From Clostridium folliculivorans (lineage in GTDB: Bacteria > Bacillota > Clostridia > Clostridiales > Clostridiaceae), in NCBI RefSeq assembly GCF_024341905.1, contig NZ_BQXY01000001.1, positions 157,013-221,012 of the forward strand: a DNA stretch of 64,000 nucleotides, read 5' to 3'. The translations under genes and the position numbers were made by a program. Of this stretch, positions 8,757 through 19,190 are shown piece after piece. Numbering within the stretch: position 1 is the stretch's first letter; the number at the start of each line of letters is the position of its first letter. The notes under the pieces are model-generated. The model was given only the letters and a program-made list of their open reading frames with translations, did no database searches and had not been told where the DNA came from.

Positions 8757-8923
8757 TTAAATGTTTGACTAGAATATTAGTTATAGTATAAAATGTAGAG
8801 AAACTTCCACTATCGTAGTGGTTAAAATAGAAATAATTATAATAAATAACTAAATGTTTTTAAAATGTTTACAATATTAGCTAGAATATGGTTTAATTTT
8901 ACTATAAATACCCGTATCAATTA

Positions 8924-8953
8924 TTGAAAAGTTATGTAAATAAGTGATATAAT
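8924..8953 (+). promoter_or_regulatory. Likely secA promoter
   Basis: TTGAAA (8924-8929), an 18-bp spacer and TATAAT (8948-8953) lie about 43 bp before the secA start. Confidence 0.6.
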
Positions 8954-8995
8954 TTAGAGAGTTATGAAAATATACAGAAGTGTGAGGATAATAAC

Positions 8996-11506
8996 ATGGG
9001 GATACTTACTAAAGTTTTTGGGTCTTATAGCGAAAGGGAAGTAAAAAGGATTATTCCTATCGTTGATAAAATAGAAACTTTTGATAGTGCAATGCAAGCA
9101 TTAACAGATGAACAGTTAAGAGGAAAAACAGAAGAATTTAAAAATAGATACAAAAACGGGGAAAATTTAGATAGTATACTACCTGAAGCTTTCGCTGTAG
9201 TTAGAGAAGCATCTTACAGACTACATTCTGAGAAGCATTATAGAGAGCAACTTATAGGTGGTATAGTTCTTCATCAAGGAAGAATTTCAGAAATGAAAAC
9301 TGGTGAAGGTAAAACATTATGTGCTACTTTACCTGCTTACTTAAATGCTATCGCAGGAAAAGGTGTTCATATAGTTACTGTCAATGATTATCTTGCAAGA
9401 AGAGATATGGAGTGGATGGGTGAAATATATCAATTCTTGGGGCTTACTACAGGGGTAATACTACATGATCTTGACAATGATCAAAGAAGAGCAGCTTATA
9501 ACGCTGACATAACGTATGGAACTAATAATGAATTTGGTTTTGATTATTTAAGAGATAACATGGTTATATACAAAGAAGAAAAGGTTCAAAGAGAATTAAG
9601 CTTCGCTATAGTCGACGAAGTTGACTCAATACTTATAGATGAAGCTAGAACTCCTCTTATCATATCTGGAGCTGGTGAAAAATCAACTGATTTCTATAAG
9701 ATTGCTGATTTCTTTGTAAAAAGATTATTTAAAGAGAAGCATTTTACTGTAGATGAAAAGGCTCATTCAGTAATGCTTACTGAAGATGGAATAAAAGAAG
9801 CAGAACTTGCTTTTGGTGTAGAGAACTATGCTGATGCTGATAATATGGAATTACAACATCATATAACTCAAGCTTTGAAAGCAAATTACTTAATGAGATT
9901 AGATAAAGATTACATGGTTAAGGATGGAGAAGTAATCATAGTTGATGAATTTACCGGAAGACTTATGGAAGGTAGAAGATACTCTGATGGGTTACATCAA
10001 GCTATAGAAGCTAAAGAAGGTGTTAAAGTTGAAAGAGAATCTAAAACTTTGGCAACTATTACATTCCAAAATTACTTTAGAATGTATAAAAAGCTTTCAG
10101 GTATGACTGGTACTGCATTAACTGAAGAAAATGAATTTAGAGAAATTTATGGATTAGACGTTATTGTCATTCCTACACATAAACCTATAAAGAGAGCAGA
10201 TAATCCAGATGTAGTTTATAAGACAGTTGCTGGAAAGTTCAACGCTATTGCCGAGGAAATACAAGAAACAAATAAAACTGGTCAACCGATGCTAGTAGGT
10301 ACAACTAGTATTGAAAAATCAGAGGCACTTTCTGCACTTCTTAAGAGAAAAGGTGTAAAGCATCAGGTACTTAATGCAAAGTACCATGAGCAAGAAGCAG
10401 AAATAATTACTCATGCTGGTGAAAAGGGTATGGTAACTATAGCTACTAATATGGCTGGTAGAGGTACGGATATCAAGCTTGGAGAAGGTGTAGTTGAGCT
10501 TGGGGGTCTGAAAATTATTGGTACAGAAAGACATGAATCAAGAAGAATAGATAACCAGCTTAGAGGACGTTCAGGTCGTCAAGGAGATCCAGGAGCATCA
10601 AGATTCTACATATCATTAGAAGATGACCTTATGAGAATATTTGGTTCAGATAGGCTACAAGGGGTAGTAGAGAAGCTTGGTTTATCAGATGATGATGCGA
10701 TTGAAAGTAAGATGGTTTCAAAATCTATAGAAAATGCTCAAAAGAAAGTAGAAGGTAACAACTTTGATGTAAGAAAGACTTTGCTTGGATATGATGATGT
10801 AATGAATAAGCAAAGAGAAGTAATATATAAGCAAAGAGCTCAAGTTCTTGAAGGAGAGACTCTAAGAGAACAAGTTCAGGATATGATTAGAGAAGTGGTA
10901 TATGCGGCTGTTGATTCACATATATCTGGTGAAGAAGAAACTTTTGATGATGAAGTAAAACAGTTAATAAGTTATATGGAAGATCTATATATACCACAAG
11001 GAATGTTTGAACCTAAGGATTTAGAAGTTTTATCAAATGATGAAATGAAAGAAAAACTTCTTAGCTTAGCAAAAGATATATATAGAGAAAAAGAAGAACA
11101 CTTTGGTGAAGAGCAGATGAGAGAAGTTGAAAGAGTTATACTTCTTAGAGTTGTTGATACAAAGTGGATGGATCATATTGATAATATGGATCATTTAAAA
11201 CAAGGTATAGGACTTAGAGCATATAAGCAACAAGACCCTGTTCAGGCTTATCAATTTGAAGGAAGCAATATGTTTGATGAAATGATTGAAAACATAAAAG
11301 TTGATACTGTGAAGCTTCTATTCCATGTTCAAATGGAACATACACCTGAAAGAGAAAGAGTCGTTGAAGAAACAACAACAAATCTTGTTGATGATTCAAT
11401 AAAGAAACAACCAACAAAAAAAGAAGCTAAGGTTGGAAGAAATGATCTATGTCCTTGCGGAAGTGGTAAGAAGTACAAAAACTGCTGCGGAAGAGAAGTA
11501 GTTTAA
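8996..11506 (+). CDS. secA: Preprotein translocase motor ATPase SecA
   Basis: SecA pushes unfolded secretory proteins through SecYEG using ATP. The 836 residues show Walker A MKTGEGKT at about 100-107, the Walker B/DEAD-like [14 protein letters not shown] near 205, the preprotein-crosslinking region, [10 protein letters not shown] in the second motor lobe, and a C-terminal zinc-binding tail [13 protein letters not shown] (about 820-833). GTGAGGA precedes the ATG. It is followed by a terminator and the repeat-C hairpin. It is a canonical housekeeping copy, with no sign of being an accessory SecA2. Confidence 0.98.
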   Translation: MGILTKVFGSYSEREVKRIIPIVDKIETFDSAMQALTDEQLRGKTEEFKNRYKNGENLDSILPEAFAVVREASYRLHSEKHYREQLIGGIVLHQGRISEMKTGEGKTLCATLPAYLNAIAGKGVHIVTVNDYLARRDMEWMGEIYQFLGLTTGVILHDLDNDQRRAAYNADITYGTNNEFGFDYLRDNMVIYKEEKVQRELSFAIVDEVDSILIDEARTPLIISGAGEKSTDFYKIADFFVKRLFKEKHFTVDEKAHSVMLTEDGIKEAELAFGVENYADADNMELQHHITQALKANYLMRLDKDYMVKDGEVIIVDEFTGRLMEGRRYSDGLHQAIEAKEGVKVERESKTLATITFQNYFRMYKKLSGMTGTALTEENEFREIYGLDVIVIPTHKPIKRADNPDVVYKTVAGKFNAIAEEIQETNKTGQPMLVGTTSIEKSEALSALLKRKGVKHQVLNAKYHEQEAEIITHAGEKGMVTIATNMAGRGTDIKLGEGVVELGGLKIIGTERHESRRIDNQLRGRSGRQGDPGASRFYISLEDDLMRIFGSDRLQGVVEKLGLSDDDAIESKMVSKSIENAQKKVEGNNFDVRKTLLGYDDVMNKQREVIYKQRAQVLEGETLREQVQDMIREVVYAAVDSHISGEEETFDDEVKQLISYMEDLYIPQGMFEPKDLEVLSNDEMKEKLLSLAKDIYREKEEHFGEEQMREVERVILLRVVDTKWMDHIDNMDHLKQGIGLRAYKQQDPVQAYQFEGSNMFDEMIENIKVDTVKLLFHVQMEHTPERERVVEETTTNLVDDSIKKQPTKKEAKVGRNDLCPCGSGKKYKNCCGREVV

Positions 11507-11533
11507 TATTATAAAAATTTAGTAACAGAAAAT

Positions 11534-11555
11534 GCAGCCGATATATATCGGCTGC
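11534..11555 (+). terminator. Terminator hairpin of secA
   Basis: A perfect palindromic hairpin (GCAGCCGAT/ATCGGCTGC, 11534-11555) is followed by a pyrimidine-rich tail. Confidence 0.75.
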
Positions 11556-11593
11556 TTCTATTTCCTCAAGATACATTTGATGTTTATTGGCAA

Positions 11594-11789
11594 AAAACGT
11601 GATGTTCCTACAGTAGATGCTATATGAGCGAGCTATTAGAATTAAATGATTTTTGAAGCTAGAGCCTCGTTAAAAAACTGTATTGTCCGAACGTAGTGAG
11701 TTATACAGTTTTAGAGGCTTTAGCGGAAGAAATCATATTAATTCTTTGTGAAGCTCATCAAAGTATCGTATGTAGGAGCATCACGTTTT
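11594..11789. repeat. Repeat family C, 196-bp palindromic element, copy 1
   Basis: The arms 11594-11612 and 11771-11789 are reverse complements with one mismatch. Further nested pairings (GAATTAAATGATTT with AAATCATATTAATTC; AGCCTC with GAGGCT; AACTGTAT with ATACAGTT) run almost to the centre, around CGAACGTAGTGAGT. The element is therefore one long imperfect hairpin. Copy 2 at 42707-42902 has the same length and core but different outer arms. There is no ORF. The look is MITE-like, but no terminal duplication was confirmed. Confidence 0.8.
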
Positions 11790-11897
11790 CTAGGAAACAT
11801 TAAATAGTTCTATCCACTTGTTAGTTGTTTGATGTTGTAAAATTATTATATAATGATATACTATAACTTAGTTTAATAAAGTAGGGGTGATTTGTAT

Positions 11898-13011
11898 ATG
11901 ATGCTTGAATTAGAAAATCAGCTTTTAAAGTTGAATGAATTTAAAAATATACTTAAGGAAATGGGGGCTTCACTTTGACATCCCAGAATTAATAAAGAAG
12001 TCAAGTGAGCTTGAATTTACAATGCAAGAAAAGGATTTTTGGGAAGATGTTAATAAAGCACAAAGAATAACTCAGGAATCTAAAACTTTAAAAGATAAGA
12101 TTAGTAGATATGGCTCTTTATGTGAGAGAGTAGAAGATATAGAAGTTCTGGCAGAATTAATTGATGAAGATGATAATAGTACTGCAGATGAGATAATAAA
12201 TGAAATAAAGAAATTAGATGATGATATAGATATATTTAGGATAGAAATTATGCTTTCAGGGGAGTATGACAGGAATGATGCTTTATTGACTTTACACACT
12301 GGTGTAGGAGGTACTGATGCCAATGATTGGACTGAGATGCTTCTAAGAATGTATACAAGATGGTGTGAAAAAAAGGGGTATAAGCTAGATACATTAGATT
12401 ATTTGGCTGGAGATGAAGCTGGTGTGAAGAGTGTTACGTTAAGAGTCAAAGGTGAATTTGCTTATGGATATTTGAAAACTGAAAAAGGTATACATAGGCT
12501 TGTTAGAATATCGCCTTTCAACGCAAATGGGAAAAGACAAACTTCCTTTGCTTCGGTAGAAGTATTGCCAGAGCTTACAAAAGATCAAGATATAGATATA
12601 AATCCAGTTGATTTAAGAGTAGATACCTATAGGTCAAGTGGAGCTGGTGGACAGCATGTTAATAAAACTGAATCTGCTGTAAGAATAACTCATATTCCTA
12701 CCGGTATAGTAGTTCAATGCCAAAATGAAAGAAGTCAACATTCTAATAGAGAAGTTGCTATGAATATGCTTAAATCTAAACTTATTGAACTTAAGGAAAG
12801 AGCTCATAAAGAAAAGATAGAAGATTTAACTGGTGAATTAAAAGATATGGGATGGGGAAGTCAAATACGAAGCTATGTTTTTCACCCATACTCAATGGTA
12901 AAGGATCATAGAACTGGTACTGAAACTTCAAATGTAAATGGTGTTATGGATGGAGATATAGATATGTTTATAACGTCTGTATTAAGAGGAGAAAGCAAGA
13001 ATATAAACTAA
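11898..13011 (+). CDS. prfB: Peptide chain release factor 2, programmed +1 frameshift
   Basis: RF2 ends translation at UGA and UAA. The true start is the ATG at 11898 (or 11901) after AGGGGTGA. The zero frame runs 26 codons to an in-frame TGA at 11976-11978 in the context CTT-TGA-C, with GGGGG a few bases upstream. After a +1 slip on CTT, reading continues from GAC at 11977 to 13011, giving about 370 residues. This is the known RF2 autoregulatory frameshift. The body carries the RF2-specific SPF anticodon-like motif (RISPFNANG) and the catalytic GGQ (GAGGQHVN, about 247-254). Conventional ORF calling would miss the first 26 codons. Confidence 0.97.
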
Positions 13012-13049
13012 ATCAATGAGGAAAGTTAGTTTCTTATCAATATTTTTGT

Positions 13050-13100
13050 CTATGTTTAAGAATATTGTTGAAATTAAGTGGTTATACATTCAATGCTTTT
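13050..13100. repeat. Fragment of repeat family C
   Basis: The string TTAAGAATATTGTTGAAATTAA and following TGGTTATAC nearly match the left outer arm of copy 2 (42690-42730). No right half is present, so this is a relic or a solo arm. Confidence 0.5.
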
Positions 13101-13134
13101 AAAGGCAAGTAGTCATTAATGATTACTTGCCTTT
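13101..13134. terminator. Bidirectional terminator between prfB and the M28 peptidase
   Basis: A perfect 11-bp stem (13101-13111 with 13124-13134) lies between two convergent genes, with A/T-rich flanks on both sides. Confidence 0.8.
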
Positions 13135-13137
13135 AAT

Positions 13138-14490
13138 CTATTCAACTTTAATTCTATTTTTGTTAGGTATTAATAGCAATAAGAATAGTACCAAAGAAAT
13201 GCAATAACCAATTGTATAGAAATCTTTATTATAAATTTTTAAAATGTATTGATTACTATAGCAATATTTTATAATTTGATTCCAAGAAGCTTTATAGTCC
13301 CTTTCAATTGATGCCTTATCTATAAAATCAGAAGTATCATTAGTAGTGTGGATTTTTGATAAATCAGAATCGCAGATTGTAATGCTATCAATTCCAGCAC
13401 TATTAAAACTTGCATGATCAGAGGCATTTTTGGCCTCAGTATTAAAATCAATCTTATTAAGTTTACAGTAATCTTGTAAACTGCTAGATGTAATACTCCT
13501 ATTAGAATTTTCCCCAGTCATTATAGTCATAGGAATACTTTTTGATCCACCAATCATATCAAAGTTTATGGAATTACCATTCTTAAGTAGAGAGTAATTT
13601 TTATCAACAAATGCTTTTGAACCCAATAAACCCAATTCTTCTGCATTGAAAGAAACAAAGATGATATCTCTTTCAGGTGGAAGCATTGATGATAGAACAC
13701 GAGATAATTCTAACATAAATGATGTTCCAGAAGCATTATCCAAAGCTCCTCTATAGATATTTCCAGAGAGATCTTCACCTAAATGATCATAATGTGAAGA
13801 TAGTATCAGTGGCGGTAATTTTGAATTCGTACCTTTAATTACGCCTACAACATTATAAAGTGTTGTTTCTTCAACTTTGTAAGGAATAGAGCAATCTATT
13901 GTGTAGCCTTTTTTATTATAGGTTAGAAGATCATCATATACCTTTGAACTAATATAGATATACATTTCAGAGGATGATTTGGAAATAAATGAGCTTCTAA
14001 AGTTAAAATTATCTGTGGATACTATAAAAATAAAACTTTTATTATCTTGAACAACTTCTATAGCTGAAGGGTATATTCTAAAATCATCATTTGGATTTAC
14101 TGTAATATGGTTTGTCCTATAATTTAGAAAACTATCCTTGAAGTCAGCTCCGTACTCATAATCTTTTATGAGATTTTTTTCTTTGTTATATACTCTAAGG
14201 AAAGGCACACCATCAATCTTTATTGGGGTAGTAGCATTAAAAGCCTCATAGTAATCTTTGGTTAGTGGAGAAAGCTTGTACTTTATAAAAGAATTCTTTA
14301 TGTATTCTCCTGCCAGTTTATTGCCTAATGTTCCTGACAATCTTCCTTTCATTGTGTCTGAGGATAAATAACTTATGCTTTCAATAACTCTATTTGAATC
14401 AAAATATTGTAATTTATTAGAGTACATAAATGAGATGTTGGATAATAGGATGCATATGGTTAGCATTAGTGATATTAAGTTTCTTGTCAT
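13138..14490 (-). CDS. Membrane-anchored M28 family metallopeptidase
   Basis: This is a zinc aminopeptidase-type (M28) protein with an N-terminal signal/anchor (MTRNLISLMLTICILLS) and a C-terminal hydrophobic segment before KNRIKVE. The active-site set is complete: SHYDHLG, GALDNASG, NAEELGLLGS (the Glu-Glu pair), NFDMIGG and a late KIHTTNDT histidine. A longer frame reaches 14580, but AAGGAGC stands before the ATG at 14490, so I take 450 residues. The catalytic part probably faces outside. The substrate is unknown; secreted peptides are likely. Confidence 0.85.
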   Translation of the reverse strand: MTRNLISLMLTICILLSNISFMYSNKLQYFDSNRVIESISYLSSDTMKGRLSGTLGNKLAGEYIKNSFIKYKLSPLTKDYYEAFNATTPIKIDGVPFLRVYNKEKNLIKDYEYGADFKDSFLNYRTNHITVNPNDDFRIYPSAIEVVQDNKSFIFIVSTDNFNFRSSFISKSSSEMYIYISSKVYDDLLTYNKKGYTIDCSIPYKVEETTLYNVVGVIKGTNSKLPPLILSSHYDHLGEDLSGNIYRGALDNASGTSFMLELSRVLSSMLPPERDIIFVSFNAEELGLLGSKAFVDKNYSLLKNGNSINFDMIGGSKSIPMTIMTGENSNRSITSSSLQDYCKLNKIDFNTEAKNASDHASFNSAGIDSITICDSDLSKIHTTNDTSDFIDKASIERDYKASWNQIIKYCYSNQYILKIYNKDFYTIGYCISLVLFLLLLIPNKNRIKVE

Positions 14491-14629
14491 ATCAAGCTCC
14501 TTAAAATTAGTATCAGTTAATTCTATGAGAATAAAAAGAAGGATATTCAATTTAAATATTGAAATAATATAGAAAGACATTAAAAATTAACCATACATTT
14601 TTTAAAAATTAAAGAATGTTGGTTAGCTG

Positions 14630-14735
14630 TACTAGTTCTAACCGAAATCTATTTTTAAAACTCTCACGGCTTTTATTGATAGAATTTAAAAATATAAGTT
14701 TAATACGAATTGGTACATTCATAAAATAAGACCGC
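14630..14735 (+). repeat. Dispersed repeat family B, copy 2
   Basis: TCTAACCGAAATCTATTTTT, AAACTCTCACGGC and TTTAATACGAATTGGTACAT match copy 1 (3255-3350) on the opposite strand. The right inner stem arm is decayed (TTGATAGAA). It fills much of the gap 14491-14752 before tex. Confidence 0.6.
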
Positions 14736-14752
14736 ATACTAGGGAGGTAAAT

Positions 14753-16912
14753 ATGAACAACATCAATGTAACTTTGGCTAAGGAGCTTAATATAAGCATA
14801 GAGCAAGTAGAGAATGTAATAAAACTGCTTGATGAAGGAAACACTGTGCCTTTTATATCAAGATATAGAAAAGAAATAACAGGTGGCTTATCAGATGATA
14901 TATTAAGAAAGTTTTTTGAAAGACTCAACTATTTAAGAAATCTTTTAGATAGAAAAAACGATGTAATTAGGCTGATTGAGGAGCAAGGAAAACTAACTGA
15001 AGAACTTAGAAGTCAAATAATGAATTCAAATACCTTAACTGAGGTTGAAGATATATATAGACCGTATAAACCTAAAAAGAGAACAAGGGCTACTATAGCT
15101 GTGGAAAAGGGGCTGAAACCACTTGCAGAGATTATAGTAGAAGGCAATTTTAATGGGAATATATTAGATGAAGCTGGAAAGTATGTTAGTGAAGATAAAG
15201 GGGTTGTTTCTGCAGATGAAGCTCTTCAAGGAGCAATGGATGTAATTAGCGAAATAATATCTGATGATGCTGACTATAGAAAATGGATAAGAGATTTAGT
15301 AAAGAATGATGGGATAATTGAAACTAAAGGAAATACATCAGAGTCATCACCATATGAGATGTATTATGAGTACAAAGAATCTGTAAAGACTATTCCATCA
15401 CATAGAATATTAGCAATAAATAGAGGTGAGAAGGAAAAGTTCTTATCAGTTAAGATTTTAATAAATGAAGAAAAGATATTAAATTATTTGATGAGAAAAA
15501 CTTTAAAGAATAATTCCATTACAGATAAGTATATTGAACTTTCAGTGAAAGATAGTTTTAAAAGATTAATATTTCCTTCAATAGAAAGAGAAATAAGAAG
15601 TGAACTTACAGATATAGGTGAGCAAGGTGCCATCGATATATTTAAAGCTAATTTAAAAGCTTTACTTATGCAAGCACCGATAAAGAATAAGATTATTATG
15701 GGATATGATCCTGGTTTTAGAACTGGCTGCAAGATAGCTATTCTTGATGATACGGGAAAGTTTCTAGATAAAGCTACTGTTTTCCCAACGGTGCCTAGAA
15801 ATGATGTAGCTGGAACGATAAAAGTTTTGAAAGAGCTTATTTATAAATATAACGTAGAGGTAATATCCTTAGGAAACGGTACTGCATCTAGAGAATCAGA
15901 AGAAGTAATAGCAAAACTTATAGCAGAAGTTAAGAAAGAAACTGGGAAAGAGATGTTTTATGTTATAGTTTCTGAAGCTGGTGCATCAGTATATTCTGCC
16001 TCTGAACTTGCAGCTAAAGAATATCCTGATTTAGACGTTACAGTTAGAGGGGCTATATCTATAGGTAGAAGATTACAAGATCCATTAGCAGAGCTTGTAA
16101 AGATTGATCCTAAAGCTATAGGGGTAGGTCAGTATCAACATGATGTTACTCAAAAGAAATTGGATGAATCTCTTACTGGGATAGTTGAGGATTGTGTTAA
16201 TAATGTAGGGGTAGATTTGAATATAGCAACTCCAGCATTGTTAAGTTATATATCAGGTATAAATCCATCCATAGCAAATAATATTGTAGCTTTTAGAGAG
16301 GAAAATGGGAAGTTCACAAGTAGAAAGCAGCTTTTAAAAGTTAAGAGATTAGGGCAAAAGGCATATGAACAATGTGCTGGTTTCTTAAGGGTTATGGAAA
16401 GTAAAGAGCCATTAGATAATACTTCAGTTCATCCAGAATCCTATGAAGTCGCAAGAAAGCTTATTAATAGACTTGGATATAGCAATGATGATTTGAGAAG
16501 TGGTAATTTAAAAGATATAGATGAAAAGCTTAAAGAATTCAACCTAGTCGAACTAGTGGAAGAATTATCAGTTGGATTACCTACTCTTAAGGATATAGTA
16601 AAAGAAATAAAGAAACCAGGCAGAGATCCTAGAGAGGAGTTGCCTAAGCCAATATTCAAGTCTGGAGTAATAGATATAAAAGACTTAAAGCCAGGCATGA
16701 CGCTTATGGGAACTGTTAGAAATGTATCAGATTTTGGTGCATTTGTAGATATAGGTGTGCATCAAGATGGATTAGTGCATAAAAGCCAAATGGCAGATAG
16801 ATTTGTAAAGCATCCGCTAGATGTTGTTAAAGTAGGAGATGTAGTAGAGGTGAGGATATTAGAAGTTGACGAGAAGAGAAAGAGAATTTCTTTATCAATG
16901 AAGAAAGAATAA
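14753..16912 (+). CDS. tex: Tex-family S1 RNA-binding protein
   Basis: Tex is a conserved nucleic-acid-binding protein linked to transcription and stress tolerance. The 719 residues show the N-terminal helical region with FISRYRKEITGGL, the YqgF-like RNase H fold beginning MGYDPGFRTGCK (about 321), the HhH segment (ISGINPSIANNIVAFREENG) and a C-terminal S1 domain at about 648-719 (GTVRNVSDFGAFVDIG). GGGAGG precedes the ATG at 14753. It is followed by a terminator, so it is monocistronic. Confidence 0.96.
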   Translation: MNNINVTLAKELNISIEQVENVIKLLDEGNTVPFISRYRKEITGGLSDDILRKFFERLNYLRNLLDRKNDVIRLIEEQGKLTEELRSQIMNSNTLTEVEDIYRPYKPKKRTRATIAVEKGLKPLAEIIVEGNFNGNILDEAGKYVSEDKGVVSADEALQGAMDVISEIISDDADYRKWIRDLVKNDGIIETKGNTSESSPYEMYYEYKESVKTIPSHRILAINRGEKEKFLSVKILINEEKILNYLMRKTLKNNSITDKYIELSVKDSFKRLIFPSIEREIRSELTDIGEQGAIDIFKANLKALLMQAPIKNKIIMGYDPGFRTGCKIAILDDTGKFLDKATVFPTVPRNDVAGTIKVLKELIYKYNVEVISLGNGTASRESEEVIAKLIAEVKKETGKEMFYVIVSEAGASVYSASELAAKEYPDLDVTVRGAISIGRRLQDPLAELVKIDPKAIGVGQYQHDVTQKKLDESLTGIVEDCVNNVGVDLNIATPALLSYISGINPSIANNIVAFREENGKFTSRKQLLKVKRLGQKAYEQCAGFLRVMESKEPLDNTSVHPESYEVARKLINRLGYSNDDLRSGNLKDIDEKLKEFNLVELVEELSVGLPTLKDIVKEIKKPGRDPREELPKPIFKSGVIDIKDLKPGMTLMGTVRNVSDFGAFVDIGVHQDGLVHKSQMADRFVKHPLDVVKVGDVVEVRILEVDEKRKRISLSMKKE

Positions 16913-16950
16913 ACAGAGTATGGTTATTAAATAATAAGAAGTAATTTATA

Positions 16951-16990
16951 TAATTAAAGCGTTGTTTTTAAATAGACGACGCTTTAATTA
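16951..16990 (+). terminator. Terminator of tex
   Basis: A 12-bp stem (16951-16962 with 16979-16990) follows the tex stop. Confidence 0.65.
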
Positions 16991-17104
16991 TAGATAATAA
17001 TGAAATGTTGCACCGATTTTTAGTATTACATAGTCGTGTTATAGAACTAATAAAAGTATATGAATCAGTGAAAATGTATACATGAAATATATTTAAAAAA
17101 TATA

Positions 17105-17133
17105 TTGTCAAAATATAAACAAGGTTATATAAT
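17105..17133 (+). promoter_or_regulatory. Promoter of the FMN riboswitch-ribU unit
   Basis: TTGTCA (17105-17110), a 17-bp spacer and TATAAT (17128-17133) lie about 20 bp before the aptamer. Confidence 0.7.
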
Positions 17134-17152
17134 GAGTATATAAAAATTAATA

Positions 17153-17263
17153 TTATCTTCAGGGCGGGGCGTGATTCCCCACCGGCGGTAAAGCCCGCGA
17201 GCCGAGAGGCATGATTCGGTTAGATTCCGAAGCCGACAGTAGAGTCTGGATGAAAGAAGGTAA
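17153..17263 (+). promoter_or_regulatory. FMN (RFN) riboswitch aptamer
   Basis: The RFN element is essentially canonical: TATCTTCAGGGCGGGG, CCCACCGGCGGTAAAGCCCGCGAGCC, GATTCGGTTAGATTCCGAAGCCGACAG and GGATGAAAGAAGGTA appear in order (each given here only as landmarks). P1 pairs 17154-17160 with 17256-17262. It senses FMN and controls the riboflavin transporter. The strand CAGGGC (17160-17165) can pair with GCCCTG (17286-17291) as the antiterminator. Confidence 0.97.
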
Positions 17264-17286
17264 AAGAGTAAAATTAGTCTATTCAG

Positions 17287-17319
17287 CCCTGGTGACTTTT
17301 ATTTCATCAGGGTTTTTTT
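17287..17319 (+). terminator. FMN riboswitch attenuator
   Basis: CCCTGGTGA (17287-17295) pairs with TCATCAGGG (17304-17312) with one G-U, then seven T. This is the off-state structure before ribU. Confidence 0.9.
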
Positions 17320-17382
17320 ATGTTTATTTAGGTTAATTTTAGTCTTGAGCCCCAGAGGATATAACTTTTGGGAGGGTTTACT

Positions 17383-17979
17383 ATGAAACAAACAAATCAA
17401 GCAACATCAAAATTAAATGTGCAAATTAAAATTGCACTACTAGGAACTATTGCGTTTTTATTAATGTTTTTGGAATTTCCAATATTACCAGCAGCACCAT
17501 TTCTAAAAATTGATTTTAGTGATCTGCCAGCATTATTAGGAACTTTTGCTTTAGGACCAATAGCAGGGATTGCTGTTGAACTTATCAAAAATATTCTTGT
17601 TGTACTGATAAAAGGCACTAGTACTGCAGGTATAGGTGAATTTGCTAATTTTGTAATAGGAGCAGTATGGGTAATTGTAGCTGGTTTTATTTATAAGAGA
17701 AATAGAACTATAAAAGGTGCTATACTTGGATTATCTTTAGGAACCATTGCATTGACTATAGCTGGACTTTTGGGTAACTATTATATATTCTTACCATTGT
17801 ACAACAAAATTGTACCTGTATTGAGTCCAGAAATTATAAATTATCTTGTAACAATAATCCTTCCTTTTAATCTAATAAAGGGAGTAGGGGTATCTGTAGT
17901 TACTTTAGTCCTATATAAAAAAGTATCACCAATTTTATATAATGAAACAACTATAAATGCTAAGAAAATAACTAATTAG
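17383..17979 (+). CDS. ribU: Riboflavin transporter RibU, ECF S component
   Basis: RibU is the riboflavin-binding membrane subunit that docks on a shared ECF energising module. It has about 198 residues and several membrane segments, with the family features FLEFPILPAAPFLKIDFSDLPAL and ELIKNILVVLIKGT seen in two pieces near residues 30-75. The reading frame can be opened at a TTG (17368), but GGGAGGG at 17370-17376 serves the ATG at 17383. The FMN riboswitch upstream supports the substrate. No ecfAA'T genes are adjacent, so the module must come from elsewhere. Confidence 0.93.
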   Translation: MKQTNQATSKLNVQIKIALLGTIAFLLMFLEFPILPAAPFLKIDFSDLPALLGTFALGPIAGIAVELIKNILVVLIKGTSTAGIGEFANFVIGAVWVIVAGFIYKRNRTIKGAILGLSLGTIALTIAGLLGNYYIFLPLYNKIVPVLSPEIINYLVTIILPFNLIKGVGVSVVTLVLYKKVSPILYNETTINAKKITN

Positions 17980-18010
17980 TAAAATAATATTTTAAATAAA
18001 ATAAAATAAA

Positions 18011-18054
18011 ATAAAACAGAATGATAAAAAAATATCATCCTGTTTTATTTTTTT
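18011..18054. terminator. Bidirectional terminator between ribU and the vanS-like gene
   Basis: Arms 18011-18026 and 18033-18048 pair with one mismatch and are followed by a T run on the plus strand. On the minus strand an A-rich start gives a T-rich tail too. Confidence 0.8.
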
Positions 18055-18071
18055 GCTATGTTAAGATTAGT

Positions 18072-19190
18072 CTATTTGATTGGCAATTTAACTTCAAAGA
18101 TAGTCCTTTCATCATCGCTATAAGCTGAAATACTTCCTTGATGAAGTTCTATAATATTTTTTGTTATCGCTAGTCCAAGTCCAGAACCAGCTATTTTGCT
18201 ATTTCGCGATTTTTCTACTCTATAAAATCTATCAAATATATAGGGTAAATCTATTGTTGATATTGCTTGACCATAATTTATTACTTGAACTATTGCCATA
18301 TTTTCTTCAACTTTTGTTGTTATATCAACATACTGGCCATCATACCCGTACTTAAGAGCATTGGATAATAAGTTTTCAAAGGCCCTAACTAATTTCCCTG
18401 CATCGGCATTTACAGTTAACTTATCTTCTGAAAAGTTAATCCTAGACTTCATATTTGCATTCTTGAATTGGTATTCAAAGTAGGCAACTACTTGGCCTAA
18501 TAGATCAACTAAATTAATATCAGACTTATCTAGGGTGATAGTATTATTTTGCATTTTAGTGAGTTCAAACAAATCATTAATAAGTACGTTTAAATCTTTG
18601 GCTTTTTCATAGGCTATATTAGTGTAATATCTAAGTTCTACCTCATCTTTATATTTATCCCTATCAATTATTTCTAAATAACCGATTATTGAAGTTAAAG
18701 GAGTTCTTAAATCATGAGAAACATTAGTTATTAAATCAGTTTTTGTTTGCTGTGCTCTTCTTTCTTCTATGGTTATATCTTTTAGTCGTCTTGAAATATT
18801 ATTTATATTTTCTACTAAATTTTTTATATCACCATCCGACTCAACTTCTATTGATCTATCTAAATCACCATTTGCCATTGTTTCAGTTTCATTAATTATA
18901 GAAACTAAGCTTTTCGTTTTTCTATATGTTATAAGTAAATATATTGTTATAAAAATAAGCGCACCAAAAATCACAGAGGTATTACTTCCCAAAGCTCTAT
19001 ATCTAATAAAAGCCCATATATTCCAAAGATATCCGGAATTATTATTATAATAGATTTTGTTGTATGAATACACTACTATTTTTCTGATTATAAGATAAAT
19101 AATATAAGTAAATAGTACAGATATTAATATATCAACTAAGGGTAATAACCAATGTTTATAGAATCTTCTATTTTTCAATTTTATAACCAA
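18072..19190 (-). CDS. VanS-like sensor histidine kinase
   Basis: This is a membrane sensor kinase of about 372 residues with two transmembrane segments (about 12-35 and 72-88), a HAMP-like linker, the HisKA motif NVSHDLRTPLTSIIGYLEII with its phospho-accepting His, an N box NLLSNALKYG and the G boxes GSGLGLAITKNI. The form and the FYRVEKSR motif are those of the VanS/envelope-stress group. It overlaps the regulator gene by 23 nt. The start is a TTG, either 19190 (GGGGAG touches it) or 19178 (12 nt spacing). It should phosphorylate the adjacent regulator; the signal is unknown. Confidence 0.88.
   Translation of the reverse strand: MVIKLKNRRFYKHWLLPLVDILISVLFTYIIYLIIRKIVVYSYNKIYYNNNSGYLWNIWAFIRYRALGSNTSVIFGALIFITIYLLITYRKTKSLVSIINETETMANGDLDRSIEVESDGDIKNLVENINNISRRLKDITIEERRAQQTKTDLITNVSHDLRTPLTSIIGYLEIIDRDKYKDEVELRYYTNIAYEKAKDLNVLINDLFELTKMQNNTITLDKSDINLVDLLGQVVAYFEYQFKNANMKSRINFSEDKLTVNADAGKLVRAFENLLSNALKYGYDGQYVDITTKVEENMAIVQVINYGQAISTIDLPYIFDRFYRVEKSRNSKIAGSGLGLAITKNIIELHQGSISAYSDDERTIFEVKLPIK

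Noticed and set aside
14609..14806. Minus-strand frame before tex
   Set aside because: It is made of repeat family B and the start of tex in antisense.
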